A stretch of DNA of 64,000 bases from contig NZ_FOSN01000002.1 of assembly GCF_900114285.1 (NCBI RefSeq), forward strand, positions 310,001 to 374,000. The letters run 5' to 3'. This document shows, one piece after another, positions 16,443 to 27,661 of this stretch. Below the pieces are notes generated by a model. That model saw only the letters and a program-made list of their open reading frames with translations. It was not told the origin of the DNA and did not search any database. The DNA comes from Methylocapsa palsarum. Lineage in GTDB: Bacteria > Pseudomonadota > Alphaproteobacteria > Rhizobiales > Beijerinckiaceae. The translations under genes and the position numbers were made by a program. Numbering within the stretch: the stretch's first letter is position 1; the number at the start of each line of letters is the position of its first letter.

Positions 16443-17828
16443 ATGCAAGTCACCGAAACCCTTTCGCAGGGCCTTAAGCGCGAATTCAAGGTGGTCCTTC
16501 CCGCCGCGGATCTCGCCACCCGTCTCGAAGGCCAGCTCGCCGACGTTCAAGCCAAGGCGCAGATCAAGGGGTTTCGCCCGGGCAAGGTGCCGGTGGCGCA
16601 TCTGAAACGTCTCTACGGCCGCTCCATCATGGCCGAGGTCGTGCAGGAAGCCGTCAACGAGGCCCACAAGAAGATCGTCGAGGACAACGCGTTCCGGCTG
16701 GCGACCGAGCCGAAAATCGATTTCGCCGGCGAAAAGGACGAAATGGAGAAGGCTTTCGAGGCGAAAGGCGATTTCGCTTTTACGGTCGCGCTTGAAGTGC
16801 TCCCCAAGATCGAAATCGGCTCGTTCGACGGAATCGAGATCGAGCGTCTCGTCGCCGATGTGGCCGATTCCGAGATCGACGAGGTCGTGACGCGGCTGGC
16901 CGAGCAAAATCGCGCCTATCTTCCCAAGGAAGGCGAGAGCGCCGTCGCGGAGGCGGGCGACAAAACCACGCTGGATTTCGTCGGCAAGATCGACGGCGAA
17001 CCTTTCGAGGGCGGCGCCGGAGAGGACGTGGACCTCATTTTGGGCTCAAACAGCTTCATTCCCGGCTTCGAGAGTCAGGTGGAGGGTTTGCGCGTCGGGG
17101 AAAGCCGGACGATCTCGGTCGCGTTTCCCGATGATTATTCTGCGCCTCAACTGGCGGGAAAAGCGGCGGAATTCGACGTGACCCTGAAGTCTGTCGCGGC
17201 GCCCGCCGAGGTCAAGATCGACGACGATCTGGCGAAAAGCTTTGGGCTCGAGGATCTCGCCAAGCTCAAGGAATCGATTCGCGCTAATATCGAGAAGGAT
17301 TACGCCGCCGCCTCCCGGCGCAAATGGAAGCGCGGCCTTCTCGATGCGCTGGACGGCGCCTACGCCTTCGATCTGCCGGAAGGGCTGGTCGCGCAGGAAT
17401 TCGAAACCGTCTGGCGCAAGGTCGAGGCCGAACAAAAACGCGCCGGCCGCAGCTTCGAGGACGACGGGACCACGGAGGAGGCCGCGCGGAAAGATTATTT
17501 CAAGATCTGCGAGCGCCGCGTGCGTCTTGGCCTCCTTCTTGCGGACATTGGCGAAAAAGCCGGAGTCAAGGTGACGGACGAAGAGGTCAATCAGGCGCTG
17601 ATGGAGCGCGTCAGATCCTTCCCCGGCCAGGAAAAAATGGTCTGGGATTATTACCAGAAGAATCCGCAGGCGCTGGCCGAAATCCGGGCGCCGCTGTTCG
17701 AGGAGCGCGTCGTGGATCACATCGTCGCTCAGGTCAAGGTCAATGAAAGAAAGGTTCCGAAAGAGGAATTGCTGGCCGTCGACGAGGAGGAATCCGCGGA
17801 GGCCGCCGAAGCCGAGCGGTCTGCTTGA
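16443..17828 (+). CDS. tig: Trigger factor, ribosome-associated chaperone
   Basis: A 461-residue chaperone and peptidyl-prolyl isomerase that meets nascent chains at the ribosome exit. The ribosome-binding loop is GFRPGKVP (near residue 44). The FKBP-type isomerase domain lies at about 160-245 ([39 protein letters not shown]). The long helical substrate-binding domain follows, ending in an acidic tail ([17 protein letters not shown]). Start ATG 16443 has AAAAAAGG upstream. It leads the tig-clpP-clpX-lon cluster, a proteostasis group seen across proteobacteria. The 177-bp gap to clpP contains an inverted repeat. Confidence 0.97.
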   Translation: MQVTETLSQGLKREFKVVLPAADLATRLEGQLADVQAKAQIKGFRPGKVPVAHLKRLYGRSIMAEVVQEAVNEAHKKIVEDNAFRLATEPKIDFAGEKDEMEKAFEAKGDFAFTVALEVLPKIEIGSFDGIEIERLVADVADSEIDEVVTRLAEQNRAYLPKEGESAVAEAGDKTTLDFVGKIDGEPFEGGAGEDVDLILGSNSFIPGFESQVEGLRVGESRTISVAFPDDYSAPQLAGKAAEFDVTLKSVAAPAEVKIDDDLAKSFGLEDLAKLKESIRANIEKDYAAASRRKWKRGLLDALDGAYAFDLPEGLVAQEFETVWRKVEAEQKRAGRSFEDDGTTEEAARKDYFKICERRVRLGLLLADIGEKAGVKVTDEEVNQALMERVRSFPGQEKMVWDYYQKNPQALAEIRAPLFEERVVDHIVAQVKVNERKVPKEELLAVDEEESAEAAEAERSA

Positions 17829-17935
17829 AAGCGGCGGCGTCACGATTTGCTTGCCCGGCGCCGGTGAACAAACTATGAATCAAAGGAACCCGTTGATAAT
17901 CCCTCGTCGATGATTATCTCGCCTCTCGAGGTTGT

Positions 17936-17957
17936 AATTCGCGATAATCTGCGAATT
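17936..17957. promoter_or_regulatory. Inverted repeat AATTCGC-N8-GCGAATT upstream of clpP
   Basis: Perfect 7-bp arms with an 8-bp spacer (GATAATCT), 49 bp before the clpP start. A second imperfect symmetry, GATAAT...ATTATC, lies just upstream (about 17894-17918). It could be an operator, or a hairpin in the clpP leader; the binding protein is unknown. Confidence 0.35.
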
Positions 17958-18005
17958 GGGCGCCTAATCGAGGAAACTACCGCACAATAGAGGAATGTAT
18001 CCGTC

Positions 18006-18650
18006 ATGCGCGACCGCGATCCAATCGAAATATACGGCAATTATCTCATTCCTCAGGTCATCGAGAACACCAGTCGCGGCGAGCGCGGATTCGACATTTA
18101 TTCCCGGCTGTTGCGCGAACGGATCATCTTCCTGACCGGTCCGGTCGAGGACCATATGGCCTCCGTGATCATCGCCGAACTTCTCTTCCTCGAGGCGGAA
18201 AACCCGAAGAAGGAAATCTCGATGTACATCAATTCGCCTGGCGGCGTGGTGACGGCCGGCCTCGCGATTTATGACACGATGCAATTCATCCGGCCGAAAG
18301 TCTCGACGCTCTGCGTCGGGCAGGCCGCCTCGATGGGATCACTTCTGCTGGCGGCCGGCGCCGAGGGAGCGCGCTACGCCCTGCCGAACGCGCGGATCAT
18401 GGTTCATCAGCCGTCAGGCGGCTTCCAGGGCCAAGCTTCCGATATCCTTCGCCATGCTGAAGATATTATGAAGGTGAAGAAGAGATTGAACGAGATCTAT
18501 GTCCGGCATACCGGTCGGGACTACGACACGATCGAGTCGACTTTGGATCGCGATCATTTCATGTCGTCCGACGAGGCGAAAGCGTTCGGGCTTGTCGATC
18601 AGGTCATCACCAAGCGTCCGGACGATTCGGCCGCGGCGCCGGGAAAATAG
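18006..18650 (+). CDS. clpP: ATP-dependent Clp protease, proteolytic subunit
   Basis: A 214-residue serine protease that forms the tetradecameric chamber used by ClpX or ClpA. The catalytic triad is visible: Ser109 in GQAASMGS, His134 in IMVHQPSGG and Asp183 in LDRDHFMS. The substrate-channel strand [20 protein letters not shown] and the handle helix ([20 protein letters not shown]) are intact. The N-terminus ([20 protein letters not shown]) is that of the main bacterial ClpP. clpX follows after 564 bp, so the two may have separate promoters. Confidence 0.97.
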   Translation: MRDRDPIEIYGNYLIPQVIENTSRGERGFDIYSRLLRERIIFLTGPVEDHMASVIIAELLFLEAENPKKEISMYINSPGGVVTAGLAIYDTMQFIRPKVSTLCVGQAASMGSLLLAAGAEGARYALPNARIMVHQPSGGFQGQASDILRHAEDIMKVKKRLNEIYVRHTGRDYDTIESTLDRDHFMSSDEAKAFGLVDQVITKRPDDSAAAPGK

Positions 18651-19214
18651 GCTCGCGAAGACTTCGCCGAGAGCTCCCAAATAGGACTTGCGCCTGCTTT
18701 GCCTGTTTTTTAAGGCAAGGCAGGCAAGCTCAAAATAAAGGCGACCTCAAAACAGGGGCGGCAAGGTGCGGAGGTGGCGGGGTTTGGCTCGCCGCCGCAA
18801 AATGTCGCCCGGACGGTTGGAAAGACTTTTAACGGCGCGTTTCTTGCTTCCTCATCGCGTCATGGATCTGAAAGGGTGATCTGCGTGCAGGTTTGGACGG
18901 TCCCGGACAATCGCGGCGCGACGGCGCAAGGTCGCGGCTCGGTTCGTCCGTCAATGAAGGATTTGTCACACCTTCTTGAGTCGGAGGCCGCCTTGCGTCG
19001 GAGCTGGAAATGTTAAAGTCTTGCGTTGCATGCGCGAACATGATTGCATTTCGACCGGCGTGGTTTTGAGGAGAACTGCAACCAAGTACTTCTAGATGGG
19101 ATGATTCGTGTGCGAATCTCCCGTTTGAACGGGCCGAGGAGTCAGCCTTGGCCGCCAGAATACTCAGCAATGACCGTGGTTTGCACATGACCCCGGCGAG
19201 TACGGAGACTCTCC
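18651..19214. other. Long clpP-clpX intergenic region
   Basis: No convincing gene on either strand; two short overlapping frames have no recognisable product. The only clear structure is the hairpin at 18692-18725. It probably contains the clpX promoter, which I could not assign. Confidence 0.5.
18692..18725 (+). terminator. Hairpin after clpP, possible transcript end
   Basis: 13-bp stem with one G-T pair (GCCTGCTTTGCCT / AGGCAAGGCAGGC) and loop GTTTTTTA, 42 bp past the clpP stop. The T-run is in the loop, not after the stem, so it may act as an mRNA-stabilising hairpin instead of an intrinsic terminator. Confidence 0.4.
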
Positions 19215-20480
19215 ATGACCAAGGTCGGCGGCGGCGACGCGAAGAACACGCTCTATTGCTCATTCTGCGGCAAGAGCCAGCATGAAGTCCGCAAATTGAT
19301 TGCCGGCCCGACGGTTTTCATCTGCGACGAATGCGTCGAATTGTGCATGGACATCATCCGCGAGGAGAACAAATCCTCGCTGGTGAAAAGCCGCGACGGG
19401 ATCCCGACGCCGAAGGAGATCTGCAAGGTTCTCGACGATTACGTCATCGGTCAACCGCAAGCCAAGCGGGTGCTTTCGGTCGCCGTCCACAATCATTATA
19501 AGCGGCTCAATCATTCGACCAAGCACAACGACGTCGAGCTTGCGAAATCGAATATTCTTCTGATCGGCCCGACCGGCTCCGGCAAGACCTTGCTGGCGCA
19601 GACCCTTGCGCGCATTCTCGACGTGCCGTTCACCATGGCCGACGCCACGACCCTGACGGAAGCGGGTTATGTCGGCGAGGATGTCGAGAATATCATCCTG
19701 AAGCTGCTGCAGGCCTCCGATTACAATGTCGAACGGGCGCAGCGCGGCATTGTCTATATTGATGAGATCGACAAGATTTCCCGCAAGTCGGACAATCCGT
19801 CCATCACCCGCGACGTGTCCGGCGAGGGCGTGCAGCAGGCGCTTCTGAAAATCATGGAAGGCACGGTGGCGTCCGTGCCGCCGCAGGGTGGCCGCAAGCA
19901 TCCCCAGCAGGAATTCCTGCAGGTCGATACGACAAACATCCTCTTCATCTGCGGCGGCGCCTTCGCGGGGCTCGAGAAGATCATCTCGACGAGGGGTAAA
20001 TCGACCTCGATCGGCTTTGGGGCCACGGTTCAATCGCCGGATGATCGCCGGACTGGCGAAATCTTCCGCAAAGTCGAGCCGGAGGATCTTCTGAAATTTG
20101 GACTAATCCCGGAATTCGTCGGCCGCCTGCCTGTGATCGCGACGCTGGAAGACCTCGACGAAGAAGCGTTGAAGAAGATTCTGACGGAACCCAAGAACGC
20201 GCTCGTCAAACAGTACCAGCGCTTGTTCGAAATGGAGAACACCGAACTCACCTTCCAGGACGAAGCTCTGAATGTCGTTGCGAAAAAGGCGATCGAGCGG
20301 CGGACCGGCGCGCGCGGCTTGCGCTCGATCATGGAGGGCATTCTGCTCGATACGATGTTCGATCTTCCGGGTCTCGACAGCGTCGAGCAGGTTGTGATCG
20401 GTCCCGACGTGGTCGAGGGAAAATCGCGTCCGCTTTATATTTACGCCGAGCGAAACGAGAAGAGCGGAACGAGCGCTTGA
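19215..20480 (+). CDS. clpX: ATP-dependent Clp protease, ATP-binding subunit ClpX
   Basis: A 421-residue AAA+ unfoldase that feeds tagged substrates to ClpP. The N-terminal zinc-binding domain has four Cys ([12 protein letters not shown] and [10 protein letters not shown], residues about 13-43). Walker A is GPTGSGKT near 117-124, followed by [16 protein letters not shown], the Walker [10 protein letters not shown], and the pore loop region after it. The ClpP-binding loop (IGFGATVQ) near residue 265 and the C-terminal sensor 2 motif ([13 protein letters not shown]) are intact. Length is standard. The start at 19215 follows AGACTCTCC with only a weak ribosome site. Confidence 0.97.
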   Translation: MTKVGGGDAKNTLYCSFCGKSQHEVRKLIAGPTVFICDECVELCMDIIREENKSSLVKSRDGIPTPKEICKVLDDYVIGQPQAKRVLSVAVHNHYKRLNHSTKHNDVELAKSNILLIGPTGSGKTLLAQTLARILDVPFTMADATTLTEAGYVGEDVENIILKLLQASDYNVERAQRGIVYIDEIDKISRKSDNPSITRDVSGEGVQQALLKIMEGTVASVPPQGGRKHPQQEFLQVDTTNILFICGGAFAGLEKIISTRGKSTSIGFGATVQSPDDRRTGEIFRKVEPEDLLKFGLIPEFVGRLPVIATLEDLDEEALKKILTEPKNALVKQYQRLFEMENTELTFQDEALNVVAKKAIERRTGARGLRSIMEGILLDTMFDLPGLDSVEQVVIGPDVVEGKSRPLYIYAERNEKSGTSA

Positions 20481-20706
20481 TCTGCAGTCGAGAACGCCGG
20501 TCGGCGACGCAACGTCTCATCCGGCGCTTCCAGCTTTGACGCGAGCACTTGAAATTGGTCAGCCTCAATCACAGATGATGAATGTAAATTGTTTCCCGAA
20601 AATGGAATCGCTGAAGCGGGCGGCGTTGGCCGTTGGGTCGGCGCGGCTCTAGCGCTTCACCTTCTTTTCGGAGACGAATGGACCAGATACGAGATAGGAC
20701 GACGGC

Positions 20707-23124
20707 ATGACCCAGAAGCGTGAACCTGTTCTTCCCGGGGCGATCGAAAGCTATCCCGTACTTCCGCTACGCGACATCGTCGTATTCCCCCATATGATCG
20801 TGCCGCTGTTCGTCGGCCGCGAAAAATCCATTCGCGCGCTCGAAGAGGTGATGAAGGCGGACAAGCTGATCCTTCTCGCGACGCAGATGAATGCGTCGGA
20901 TGACGATCCCGCGACGGAGTCGATTTTTCCGAACGGCACCCTGGCGTCTGTCCTGCAGCTGCTGAAACTTCCCGACGGCACTGTGAAAGTGCTTGTCGAG
21001 GGACAGCAGCGCGCCAAAGTGCAGCGTTATATCCGCACCGACGATTATTACGAGGCGGACGCGGAGATCATCCCTGACGAACCGATGGACAAGGTCGAGA
21101 GCGAGGCGCTCGCCCGTTCGGTCGTCGCGGAGTTCGAAGGTTACGTCAAGCTCAACAAAAAGATCTCGCCGGAGGTCGTCGCCGCGGTCACTCAGATCGA
21201 AGATTATTCCAAGCTCGCCGATACGGTCGCTTCGCATCTCGCGGTGAAGATCTCGGACAAACAGGCTGTGCTTGAGACGACCTCGGTGACCAAGCGCCTG
21301 GAAAAGTGCCTCGCCTTGATGGAAAGCGAAATCTCGGTTCTTCAGGTCGAGAAGCGAATCAGAACGCGCGTCAAACGCCAGATGGAGAAGACGCAGCGCG
21401 AGTATTATCTCAACGAACAGATGAAGGCGATCCAGAAGGAGCTTGGCGACGAGGACGGCAAGGATGATCTCGCCGAGCTCGACGAGCGGATCAAGACGAC
21501 CAAATTGTCCAAGGAGGCCCGCGACAAGGCGGTCGCCGAATTGAAAAAGCTGCGCCAGATGTCGCCAATGTCCGCGGAAGCGACGGTCGTTCGCAACTAC
21601 CTCGACTGGCTGCTTTCGATTCCGTGGAACAAGCGCTCCAAGGTCAAGAAGGATCTCACCGTCGCCGAGGGGGTGCTCGACAGCGAGCATTTCGGTCTTG
21701 AGAAGGTCAAGGAGCGGATCGTCGAATATCTCGCGGTGCAGAGCCGCGCGAACAAACTGACCGGCCCTATTCTGTGCCTCGTCGGCCCGCCCGGCGTCGG
21801 CAAGACGTCGCTTGGCAAATCGATCGCCAAGGCGACGGGGCGCGAGTTCGTGCGGATGTCGCTGGGCGGCGTTCGCGACGAGGCTGAAATTCGCGGGCAC
21901 CGCCGCACCTACATCGGTTCGATGCCGGGTAAAATCATCCAGTCGATGCGGAAGGCGAAAAGCTCCAATCCATTGTTCCTGCTCGATGAAATCGACAAGA
22001 TGGGCATGGATTTCCGTGGCGATCCCTCATCGGCCCTGCTCGAAGTTCTTGATCCGGAACAGAATCATTCGTTCAACGATCATTATCTCGAGGTAGATTA
22101 CGATCTCTCGAACGTGATGTTCGTCACGACGGCGAACACATTGAACATCCCGGCTCCCTTGATGGACCGGATGGAGATCATTCGCATCGCCGGCTATACG
22201 GAAGACGAAAAGGTCGAAATCGCGCGCCGCCATCTCATTCCGGCGGCCCTGAAAAAGCATGGGCTCGCCGAAAAGGAATGGGCGATCGACGATTCGGGTC
22301 TCATCATGCTCATTCGCCGCTACACGCGCGAGGCGGGGGTGCGCAACCTCGAGCGCGAGCTTTCGAAGCTGGCGCGCAAGGCAGTCAAGCAGATCCTGAC
22401 GAGCAAGGCCAAGGTGGTCGCGATCACCGCGGACAATGTTCCGGATTACCTCGGCGTGCCGAAGTTCCGTTACGGCGAGGCGGAGACCGAGGACCAGGTT
22501 GGCGTCGTGACGGGGCTCGCCTGGACCGAGGTCGGCGGCGAATTGCTGACGATCGAAGGCGTCATGATGCCGGGCAAGGGCCGCATGACGGTGACGGGCA
22601 ACCTTCGCGACGTCATGAAGGAATCGATTTCCGCAGCGGCGTCCTATGTTCGTTCGCGGGCGGTCGATTTCGGCATCGAGCCGCCTGTGTTCGACCGCCG
22701 CGACATCCATGTGCATGTGCCGGAAGGCGCGACGCCCAAGGACGGCCCCTCCGCCGGCGTCGCCATGGCGACGGCGATCGTCTCGATCATGACCGGCATT
22801 CCGATTCGCCGCGATCTCGCCATGACGGGAGAGATCACGCTGCGGGGCAGGGTGCTTCCGATCGGCGGCCTCAAGGAAAAACTTCTCGCCGCGCTTCGCG
22901 GCGGACTGAAAAAGGTTCTGATTCCGGAGGAAAACGCCAAGGATCTTGCCGACATCCCGGATTCGGTGAAGAACGGGCTCGAGATCGTGCCGGTGTCGCG
23001 CATGGAAGAGGTTCTGCGTCACGCTCTCATCCGCCAGCCGACGCCGATCGTCTGGGAGGAAGAAGCGAAGCCGCTTGCACCTCTTGCGGCCGAGGACGAA
23101 ACGTCCGGGGCGATCGCGCACTAG
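20707..23124 (+). CDS. lon: ATP-dependent protease Lon
   Basis: An 805-residue AAA+ serine protease that degrades damaged and regulatory proteins. The N-terminal substrate domain ([20 protein letters not shown]) and coiled coil precede the ATPase: Lys366 in [13 protein letters not shown], and the Walker B region [10 protein letters not shown]. The protease domain holds the Ser682/Lys723 dyad ([10 protein letters not shown] and [14 protein letters not shown]). Length is normal. The 226-bp leader contains CTTGAAA at 20548-20554, which resembles a heat-shock -35 box, but no convincing partner -10 was found. An intrinsic terminator follows at 23200. Confidence 0.97.
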   Translation: MTQKREPVLPGAIESYPVLPLRDIVVFPHMIVPLFVGREKSIRALEEVMKADKLILLATQMNASDDDPATESIFPNGTLASVLQLLKLPDGTVKVLVEGQQRAKVQRYIRTDDYYEADAEIIPDEPMDKVESEALARSVVAEFEGYVKLNKKISPEVVAAVTQIEDYSKLADTVASHLAVKISDKQAVLETTSVTKRLEKCLALMESEISVLQVEKRIRTRVKRQMEKTQREYYLNEQMKAIQKELGDEDGKDDLAELDERIKTTKLSKEARDKAVAELKKLRQMSPMSAEATVVRNYLDWLLSIPWNKRSKVKKDLTVAEGVLDSEHFGLEKVKERIVEYLAVQSRANKLTGPILCLVGPPGVGKTSLGKSIAKATGREFVRMSLGGVRDEAEIRGHRRTYIGSMPGKIIQSMRKAKSSNPLFLLDEIDKMGMDFRGDPSSALLEVLDPEQNHSFNDHYLEVDYDLSNVMFVTTANTLNIPAPLMDRMEIIRIAGYTEDEKVEIARRHLIPAALKKHGLAEKEWAIDDSGLIMLIRRYTREAGVRNLERELSKLARKAVKQILTSKAKVVAITADNVPDYLGVPKFRYGEAETEDQVGVVTGLAWTEVGGELLTIEGVMMPGKGRMTVTGNLRDVMKESISAAASYVRSRAVDFGIEPPVFDRRDIHVHVPEGATPKDGPSAGVAMATAIVSIMTGIPIRRDLAMTGEITLRGRVLPIGGLKEKLLAALRGGLKKVLIPEENAKDLADIPDSVKNGLEIVPVSRMEEVLRHALIRQPTPIVWEEEAKPLAPLAAEDETSGAIAH

Positions 23125-23199
23125 CCTCACGGCGGCGGTCCTGGGGCAACGGTCCTTGGGGTGACCATCATGGGCCTGGCGCCAGTAGAGAGAATCAGC

Positions 23200-23230
23200 A
23201 GAGGCCGCGGATTTTTCGCGGCCTCTTTTC
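23200..23230 (+). terminator. Rho-independent terminator of lon
   Basis: Perfect 10-bp stem AGAGGCCGCG/CGCGGCCTCT with loop GATTTTT, then TTTCGTTT. It lies 76 bp after the lon stop. Confidence 0.85.
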
Positions 23231-23240
23231 GTTTCAGGGC

Positions 23241-23297
23241 CGGGCGAAACTTTTTGGACCAGGCGAATCTTTTAGAACCGGGCGAATCTTTCTTGGG
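23241..23297. repeat. Three imperfect copies of a 19-bp tandem unit
   Basis: Units 23241-23259, 23260-23278 and 23279-23297 share the form CGGGCGAATCTTTTNGRAC. They directly follow the lon terminator. Confidence 0.65.
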
Positions 23298-23460
23298 TAT
23301 AAGCGAAGCGGAAGATGACACCCGCCGCCGCCCTTGCCGTTTCGCATGGAAAATGCGATGGCCAGCCCTTAACGGGTTCTGGCGCGCGTGAAGCCCCCAA
23401 ATCATGCCACGGCTGTGACCTCGTCGAAACGGCGCACGTTTGCCGGAACAGGCTTTGGCC

Positions 23461-23536
23461 GGGCGGTTAGCTCAGTTGGTAGAGCATCTCGTTTACACCG
23501 AGAGGGTCGGCGGTTCGAGCCCGTCACCGCCCACCA
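23461..23536 (+). tRNA. tRNA-Val (UAC anticodon)
   Basis: 76 nt with encoded CCA. Acceptor GGGCGGT/ACCGCCC, D-arm TAGCTCAGTTGGTAGAGC, anticodon loop TTTACAC (TAC) and T-loop GTTCGAG all fit. Confidence 0.97.
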
Positions 23537-23647
23537 GATCCAAGGCCGAACTGAATAGAACCGCGCTTGAACTTGCAGGAACGCTTGACTTGCCGGTCAG
23601 CCTATCCTATCCGGCATAACCCGGCGCGGTCCTCGGACGCAGCCTTC

Positions 23648-23724
<77 letters not shown>

Positions 23725-23978
23725 CTTTCTCCCTGCATCAGAAAGCGCGTCTTGCATCCTGACGGTCTCGGCCGACCGGACGCGTCGGCCGTCTCCATCG
23801 GCGGAGTGAGGCTCCCCGCAAGCGAACGACCCCATCGAAGGCCCCGCTTGAGCTTTATTGAAAACATCATCTTGCGCAGGCCTTTGCAGTGCGATACGGA
23901 TCGACGTGACTGGAGCAGGGATCGCGCATCGTCGCTTTCCGCAGTTCCCCGGCCTTAGCTTTCAGCAAGAGGCGTTTC

Positions 23979-24344
23979 ATGCCGAGCGTTCTTGAACAAT
24001 ATTTGCCGCTCGTGGTTTTCATGGCGGTGTCGGGCCTGATCTCGGGCGCATTGCTCGTCGCGCCGTTCCTGGTCGCCTTCAAGGCGCCCGATCCGGAAAA
24101 GCTGTCGGCTTATGAGTGCGGCTTCAACGCGTTCGACGACGCCCGCATGCAGTTCGACATCAGGTTCTACCTCGTGTCCCTGCTCTTCATCATTTTCGAT
24201 CTCGAAGTCGCGTTTCTGTTCCCCTGGGCAGTCGCCTTCAAGCAGATCGGCGCATTCGGATTTTGGTCGATGATCATTTTCCTTGGCATTCTGACCATCG
24301 GCTTCGTCTACGAATGGAAAAAGGGCGCGCTCGAATGGGATTGA
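23979..24344 (+). CDS. nuoA: NADH-quinone oxidoreductase subunit A
   Basis: A 121-residue membrane subunit of complex I at the junction of the peripheral and membrane arms. Three hydrophobic helices flank the conserved loop [26 protein letters not shown] lies upstream of ATG 23979. It is the first gene of the complete nuoA-N operon, whose promoter should lie in the 254-bp gap after tRNA-Asp. It overlaps nuoB by 10 bases. Confidence 0.96.
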   Translation: MPSVLEQYLPLVVFMAVSGLISGALLVAPFLVAFKAPDPEKLSAYECGFNAFDDARMQFDIRFYLVSLLFIIFDLEVAFLFPWAVAFKQIGAFGFWSMIIFLGILTIGFVYEWKKGALEWD

Positions 24345-24898
24345 CCCCTTTGATTCAGAATGAAGGTGGCGCGGGCGGATCCGGCGGCCGGCTTGCCGCC
24401 GCCAACGATCCATTCTTTCTGTCCATCAATGATCAACTCGCCGACAAGGGCTTCATCGTCACGGCGACCGACGAACTGATCAACTGGGCGCGCACCGGCT
24501 CGCTGATGTGGATGACGTTTGGCCTCGCCTGTTGCGCCGTCGAGATGATGCAGGCCGCGATGCCGCGCTATGATCTTGAGCGCTTCGGCTTTGCGCCGCG
24601 CGGGTCGCCGCGCCAGTCCGACGTCATGATCGTGGCCGGGACGCTGACCAATAAAATGGCCCCGGCGCTCCGCAAGGTTTACGATCAGATGCCCGAGCCG
24701 CGTTATGTGATCTCGATGGGGTCCTGCGCCAACGGCGGCGGCTATTATCACTATTCCTATTCGGTCGTTCGCGGCTGCGACCGGGTCGTGCCCGTCGATA
24801 TCTATGTGCCCGGCTGCCCGCCGTCCGCCGAGGCTCTGCTTTACGGCGTTCTGCTCCTACAAAAGAAAATTCGCCGCACGGGTACGATTGAACGCTAG
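24335..24898 (+). CDS. nuoB: NADH-quinone oxidoreductase subunit B
   Basis: A 187-residue subunit carrying the terminal [4Fe-4S] cluster N2 that reduces ubiquinone. The ligands are visible: the tandem Cys in [12 protein letters not shown], then [17 protein letters not shown] and [11 protein letters not shown]. Start ATG 24335 lies inside nuoA (10-base overlap), giving [12 protein letters not shown]; the longer open frame upstream is the nuoA shadow. Twenty or so disordered N-terminal residues rich in Gly precede the domain. Confidence 0.96.
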   Translation: MGLTPLIQNEGGAGGSGGRLAAANDPFFLSINDQLADKGFIVTATDELINWARTGSLMWMTFGLACCAVEMMQAAMPRYDLERFGFAPRGSPRQSDVMIVAGTLTNKMAPALRKVYDQMPEPRYVISMGSCANGGGYYHYSYSVVRGCDRVVPVDIYVPGCPPSAEALLYGVLLLQKKIRRTGTIER

Positions 24899-25014
24899 CC
24901 TGCGCGCGACGCGAACCGGGCGGGCGGCAATCGCGCGCTGCTTCGCACGACTCTTGCATATGCGCCGTCCTGGCCGGGGAGACCCGCCGGGCCATCGAAG
25001 CGGAAAGGCTTGGG

Positions 25015-25629
25015 ATGGGTTTGGATCTGAAGCACCTCGCAGACCTCATCTCGTCGGCTTTGCCTGGCGCGGTAGAGGAGATTTCGACGGCCTATGGCGA
25101 ACTCACGCTGACGGTCGCTCCTCTTCGCCTGATCGAGACCGTAACTTATCTGCGCGATCATCCGGACTGTCTCTTCGTATCGTTCATCGACCTCACCGCA
25201 GTCGACTATCCCGAGCGCGCGCAACGCTTCGATGTGGTGACGCACCTCCTTTCACCGAGGCATAATGAGCGCATCCGGGTGAAGGTGAAAACCGACGAAT
25301 CGACTCCTATCGCCTCACTCACGGAACTCTACCCTGCCGCGAACTGGTTCGAGCGCGAAGCCTACGATCTTTTCGGCGTTCTTTTCACCGGCCATCCGGA
25401 TTTGCGTCGTCTGCTGACCGACTATGGTTTCGACGGGCATCCGCTGCGCAAGGATTTCCCGATGACCGGTTATGTCGAGGTTCGTTACGACGACGAGCAG
25501 AAGCGGGTGGTCTATGAACCCGTTCAGCTCAATCAGGAATTCCGCTCCTTTGATTTTCTGTCGCCCTGGGAGGGCGCGGTCGATTATGTCCTGCCCGGCG
25601 ACGAGAAAGCGGCGCAGAACCCGAAATGA
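25015..25629 (+). CDS. nuoC: NADH-quinone oxidoreductase subunit C
   Basis: A 204-residue peripheral-arm subunit without cofactors. It shows the 30-kDa subunit signature [20 protein letters not shown] followed by [19 protein letters not shown]. It is separate from nuoD (unlike the fused NuoCD of enterobacteria), as expected for an alphaproteobacterium. The 116-bp spacer from nuoB holds no gene. Confidence 0.96.
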   Translation: MGLDLKHLADLISSALPGAVEEISTAYGELTLTVAPLRLIETVTYLRDHPDCLFVSFIDLTAVDYPERAQRFDVVTHLLSPRHNERIRVKVKTDESTPIASLTELYPAANWFEREAYDLFGVLFTGHPDLRRLLTDYGFDGHPLRKDFPMTGYVEVRYDDEQKRVVYEPVQLNQEFRSFDFLSPWEGAVDYVLPGDEKAAQNPK

Positions 25630-25684
25630 GGCCCTCCGCGATCGAACGCCCCGCCAACGCGCAACCTGGTTTGAAGACCCGCCC

Positions 25685-26875
25685 ATGAGCGAAGAACCCG
25701 TCCGCAATTTCGCAATCAATTTCGGCCCGCAGCATCCTGCGGCGCACGGCGTGTTGCGGCTCGTCCTGGAGCTTGACGGCGAAGTCGTCGAACGGGTCGA
25801 TCCGCATATCGGCCTGCTCCATCGCGGCACCGAAAAGCTGATGGAGGCGCGCACCTATCTTCAGAATGTGCCCTATTTCGACCGGCTCGATTACGTCGCG
25901 CCGATGAATCAGGAGCACGCCTTCTGCCTCGCTATTGAAAAACTGCTGAAGCTCGAGGTTCCGCGGCGCGGGCAATTGCTTCGGGTTCTGTTTTGCGAGA
26001 TCGGCCGCATCCTGTCTCATATCCTGAACCTGACGACCCAGGCCCTTGACGTCGGCGCCCTGACGCCCCCCGTCTGGGGCTTCGAGGAACGCGAAAAGCT
26101 CATGGTGTTCTATGAACGGGCGTCGGGCGCCCGCTTGCACGCCAATTATTTCCGGCCGGGCGGCGTCCACATGGACATTCCGCAACAGCTGATCGATGAC
26201 ATCGGCGCCTGGTGCGATCCTTTCCTGAAAGTCTGCGACGATTTGCAGGCGCTGTTCATCGACAACCGCATTTTCAAGCAGCGGAACGTCGATATCGGCG
26301 TCATCAGCCTCGAGGATTGCTGGCGCTGGGGCTTCTCCGGCGTGATGGTGCGTGGTTCCGGCGCTCCCTGGGATCTGCGCAAATCCCAGCCTTATGAATG
26401 CTACGAAGAGATGGATTTCGACATCCCTGTCGGTCGTCACGGCGACAATTACGACCGGCAGGTGATCCGGATGGAGGAGATGCGCCAGTCGGTCCGGATC
26501 ATGAAGCAATGCCTTGAAAAGCTGAGTTCCAGGGACGGGCAGGGACCGGTCGCCGCCAAGGAGGGCAAGGTCGTGCCGCCGTCGCGGGCCGAGATGAAGC
26601 GCTCGATGGAGGCTCTGATCCATCACTTCAAGCTTTATACCGAAGGCTTCCATGTCCCCGCCGGCGAAGTGTACTGCGCCGTTGAAGCGCCCAAGGGCGA
26701 GTTCGGCGTCTATCTCGTCTCGGACGGGACCGACAAGCCGTACCGCTGCAAAATCCGGGCGCCCGGATTCGCTCATCTCGCGGCGATGGACTTCCTTTGC
26801 CGGAAATCCATGCTTGCGGACGTAAGCGCCATCCTTGGATCGCTTGACATCGTCTTCGGCGAGGTCGACCGGTGA
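25685..26875 (+). CDS. nuoD: NADH-quinone oxidoreductase subunit D
   Basis: A 396-residue subunit that builds the quinone cavity with NuoB. The start at ATG 25685 gives [22 protein letters not shown], the expected N-terminus with the quinone-site HPAAHG loop; the frame upstream is a shadow of nuoC. Further signatures are [37 protein letters not shown] and the end FVFGEVDR-like IVFGEVDR. Length is normal. Confidence 0.96.
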   Translation: MSEEPVRNFAINFGPQHPAAHGVLRLVLELDGEVVERVDPHIGLLHRGTEKLMEARTYLQNVPYFDRLDYVAPMNQEHAFCLAIEKLLKLEVPRRGQLLRVLFCEIGRILSHILNLTTQALDVGALTPPVWGFEEREKLMVFYERASGARLHANYFRPGGVHMDIPQQLIDDIGAWCDPFLKVCDDLQALFIDNRIFKQRNVDIGVISLEDCWRWGFSGVMVRGSGAPWDLRKSQPYECYEEMDFDIPVGRHGDNYDRQVIRMEEMRQSVRIMKQCLEKLSSRDGQGPVAAKEGKVVPPSRAEMKRSMEALIHHFKLYTEGFHVPAGEVYCAVEAPKGEFGVYLVSDGTDKPYRCKIRAPGFAHLAAMDFLCRKSMLADVSAILGSLDIVFGEVDR

Positions 26876-26956
26876 GGCTCGCTTCCAATCGGCGGTCCGC
26901 GCGCCGCACGCCCCTGTCGGGGACGGCTGCGCCAACAAACCTTAAGAGTTAAGCCT

Positions 26957-27652
26957 ATGTCCGTGCGCCGGCTTGCAGAACTTCAACCCGCGTCTTTCGC
27001 GTTCACGCCCGAAAATGAGGAATGGTGCGAAAAGATCATCCGGAAATACCCGGAGGGACGCCAGGCCTCGGCCGTGATCTCGCTGCTCTGGCGGGCGCAA
27101 AAGCAGAACGATTACTGGCTGCCGCGGCCAGCGATCGAGGCGGTCGCCAACATGCTCGGGATGCCGTACATCCGCGTTCTCGAGGTCGCGACCTTCTATA
27201 CGATGTTCAATCTCGCGCCGGTCGGACGCTTCTATGTCCAGATGTGCGGCACGACGCCGTGCCAGCTTGAGGGATCGGACGCGATCAAGGCGGTCCTGCG
27301 CAGACGGGTCGGAGACGAGGCCTTGGTGACCGCGGACGGGAATTTCTCCTGGCGGGAGGTCGAATGCCTCGGCGCCTGCTGCAACGCGCCGATGGTCCAG
27401 ATCAACGACGATTATTACGAGGATCTGACGCCCGAGAATTTCGAGAAATTGCTGGATGACCTCGCAGCGGGGCGGCCGGTTCAGATTGGTTCGCAGACAG
27501 GCCGGGTCACGTCGGAGCCCGCCGGCGGGTTGACGTCGCTGACGTCGTTTTACGGGGCGGACGGCCGGAGCGGGCCGATGTCCTTCCCCCATGTGCCGCC
27601 CGGGGTGCACTCATCAGGTTCGGACTCCGCGTCCGATCCGAAGCCATCGTGA
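26957..27652 (+). CDS. nuoE: NADH-quinone oxidoreductase subunit E
   Basis: A 231-residue thioredoxin-fold subunit of the NADH-oxidising module with the [2Fe-2S] cluster N1a. The four Cys are in QMCGTTPCQLEG and ECLGACCNAP. ATFYTMFNLAPVGRF is typical. A low-complexity, Ser/Gly/Pro-rich C-terminal tail of about 60 residues extends beyond the short enterobacterial form, as is common in Rhizobiales. Confidence 0.95.
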   Translation: MSVRRLAELQPASFAFTPENEEWCEKIIRKYPEGRQASAVISLLWRAQKQNDYWLPRPAIEAVANMLGMPYIRVLEVATFYTMFNLAPVGRFYVQMCGTTPCQLEGSDAIKAVLRRRVGDEALVTADGNFSWREVECLGACCNAPMVQINDDYYEDLTPENFEKLLDDLAAGRPVQIGSQTGRVTSEPAGGLTSLTSFYGADGRSGPMSFPHVPPGVHSSGSDSASDPKPS

Positions 27653-27661
27653 GGGTTTAAG

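Larger units (their letters stand above)
23125..23460. other. Gap between lon and tRNA-Val, without a gene
   Basis: Holds the lon terminator and a three-copy 19-bp tandem repeat. No HU-type histone-like gene is present, although hupB often follows lon in proteobacteria. Confidence 0.55.

Noticed and set aside
20548-20580. Heat-shock sigma-32 promoter upstream of lon (CTTGAAA)
   Set aside because: Only the -35 half fits; no CCCCAT-like -10 at a suitable distance, so it is not listed as a promoter.
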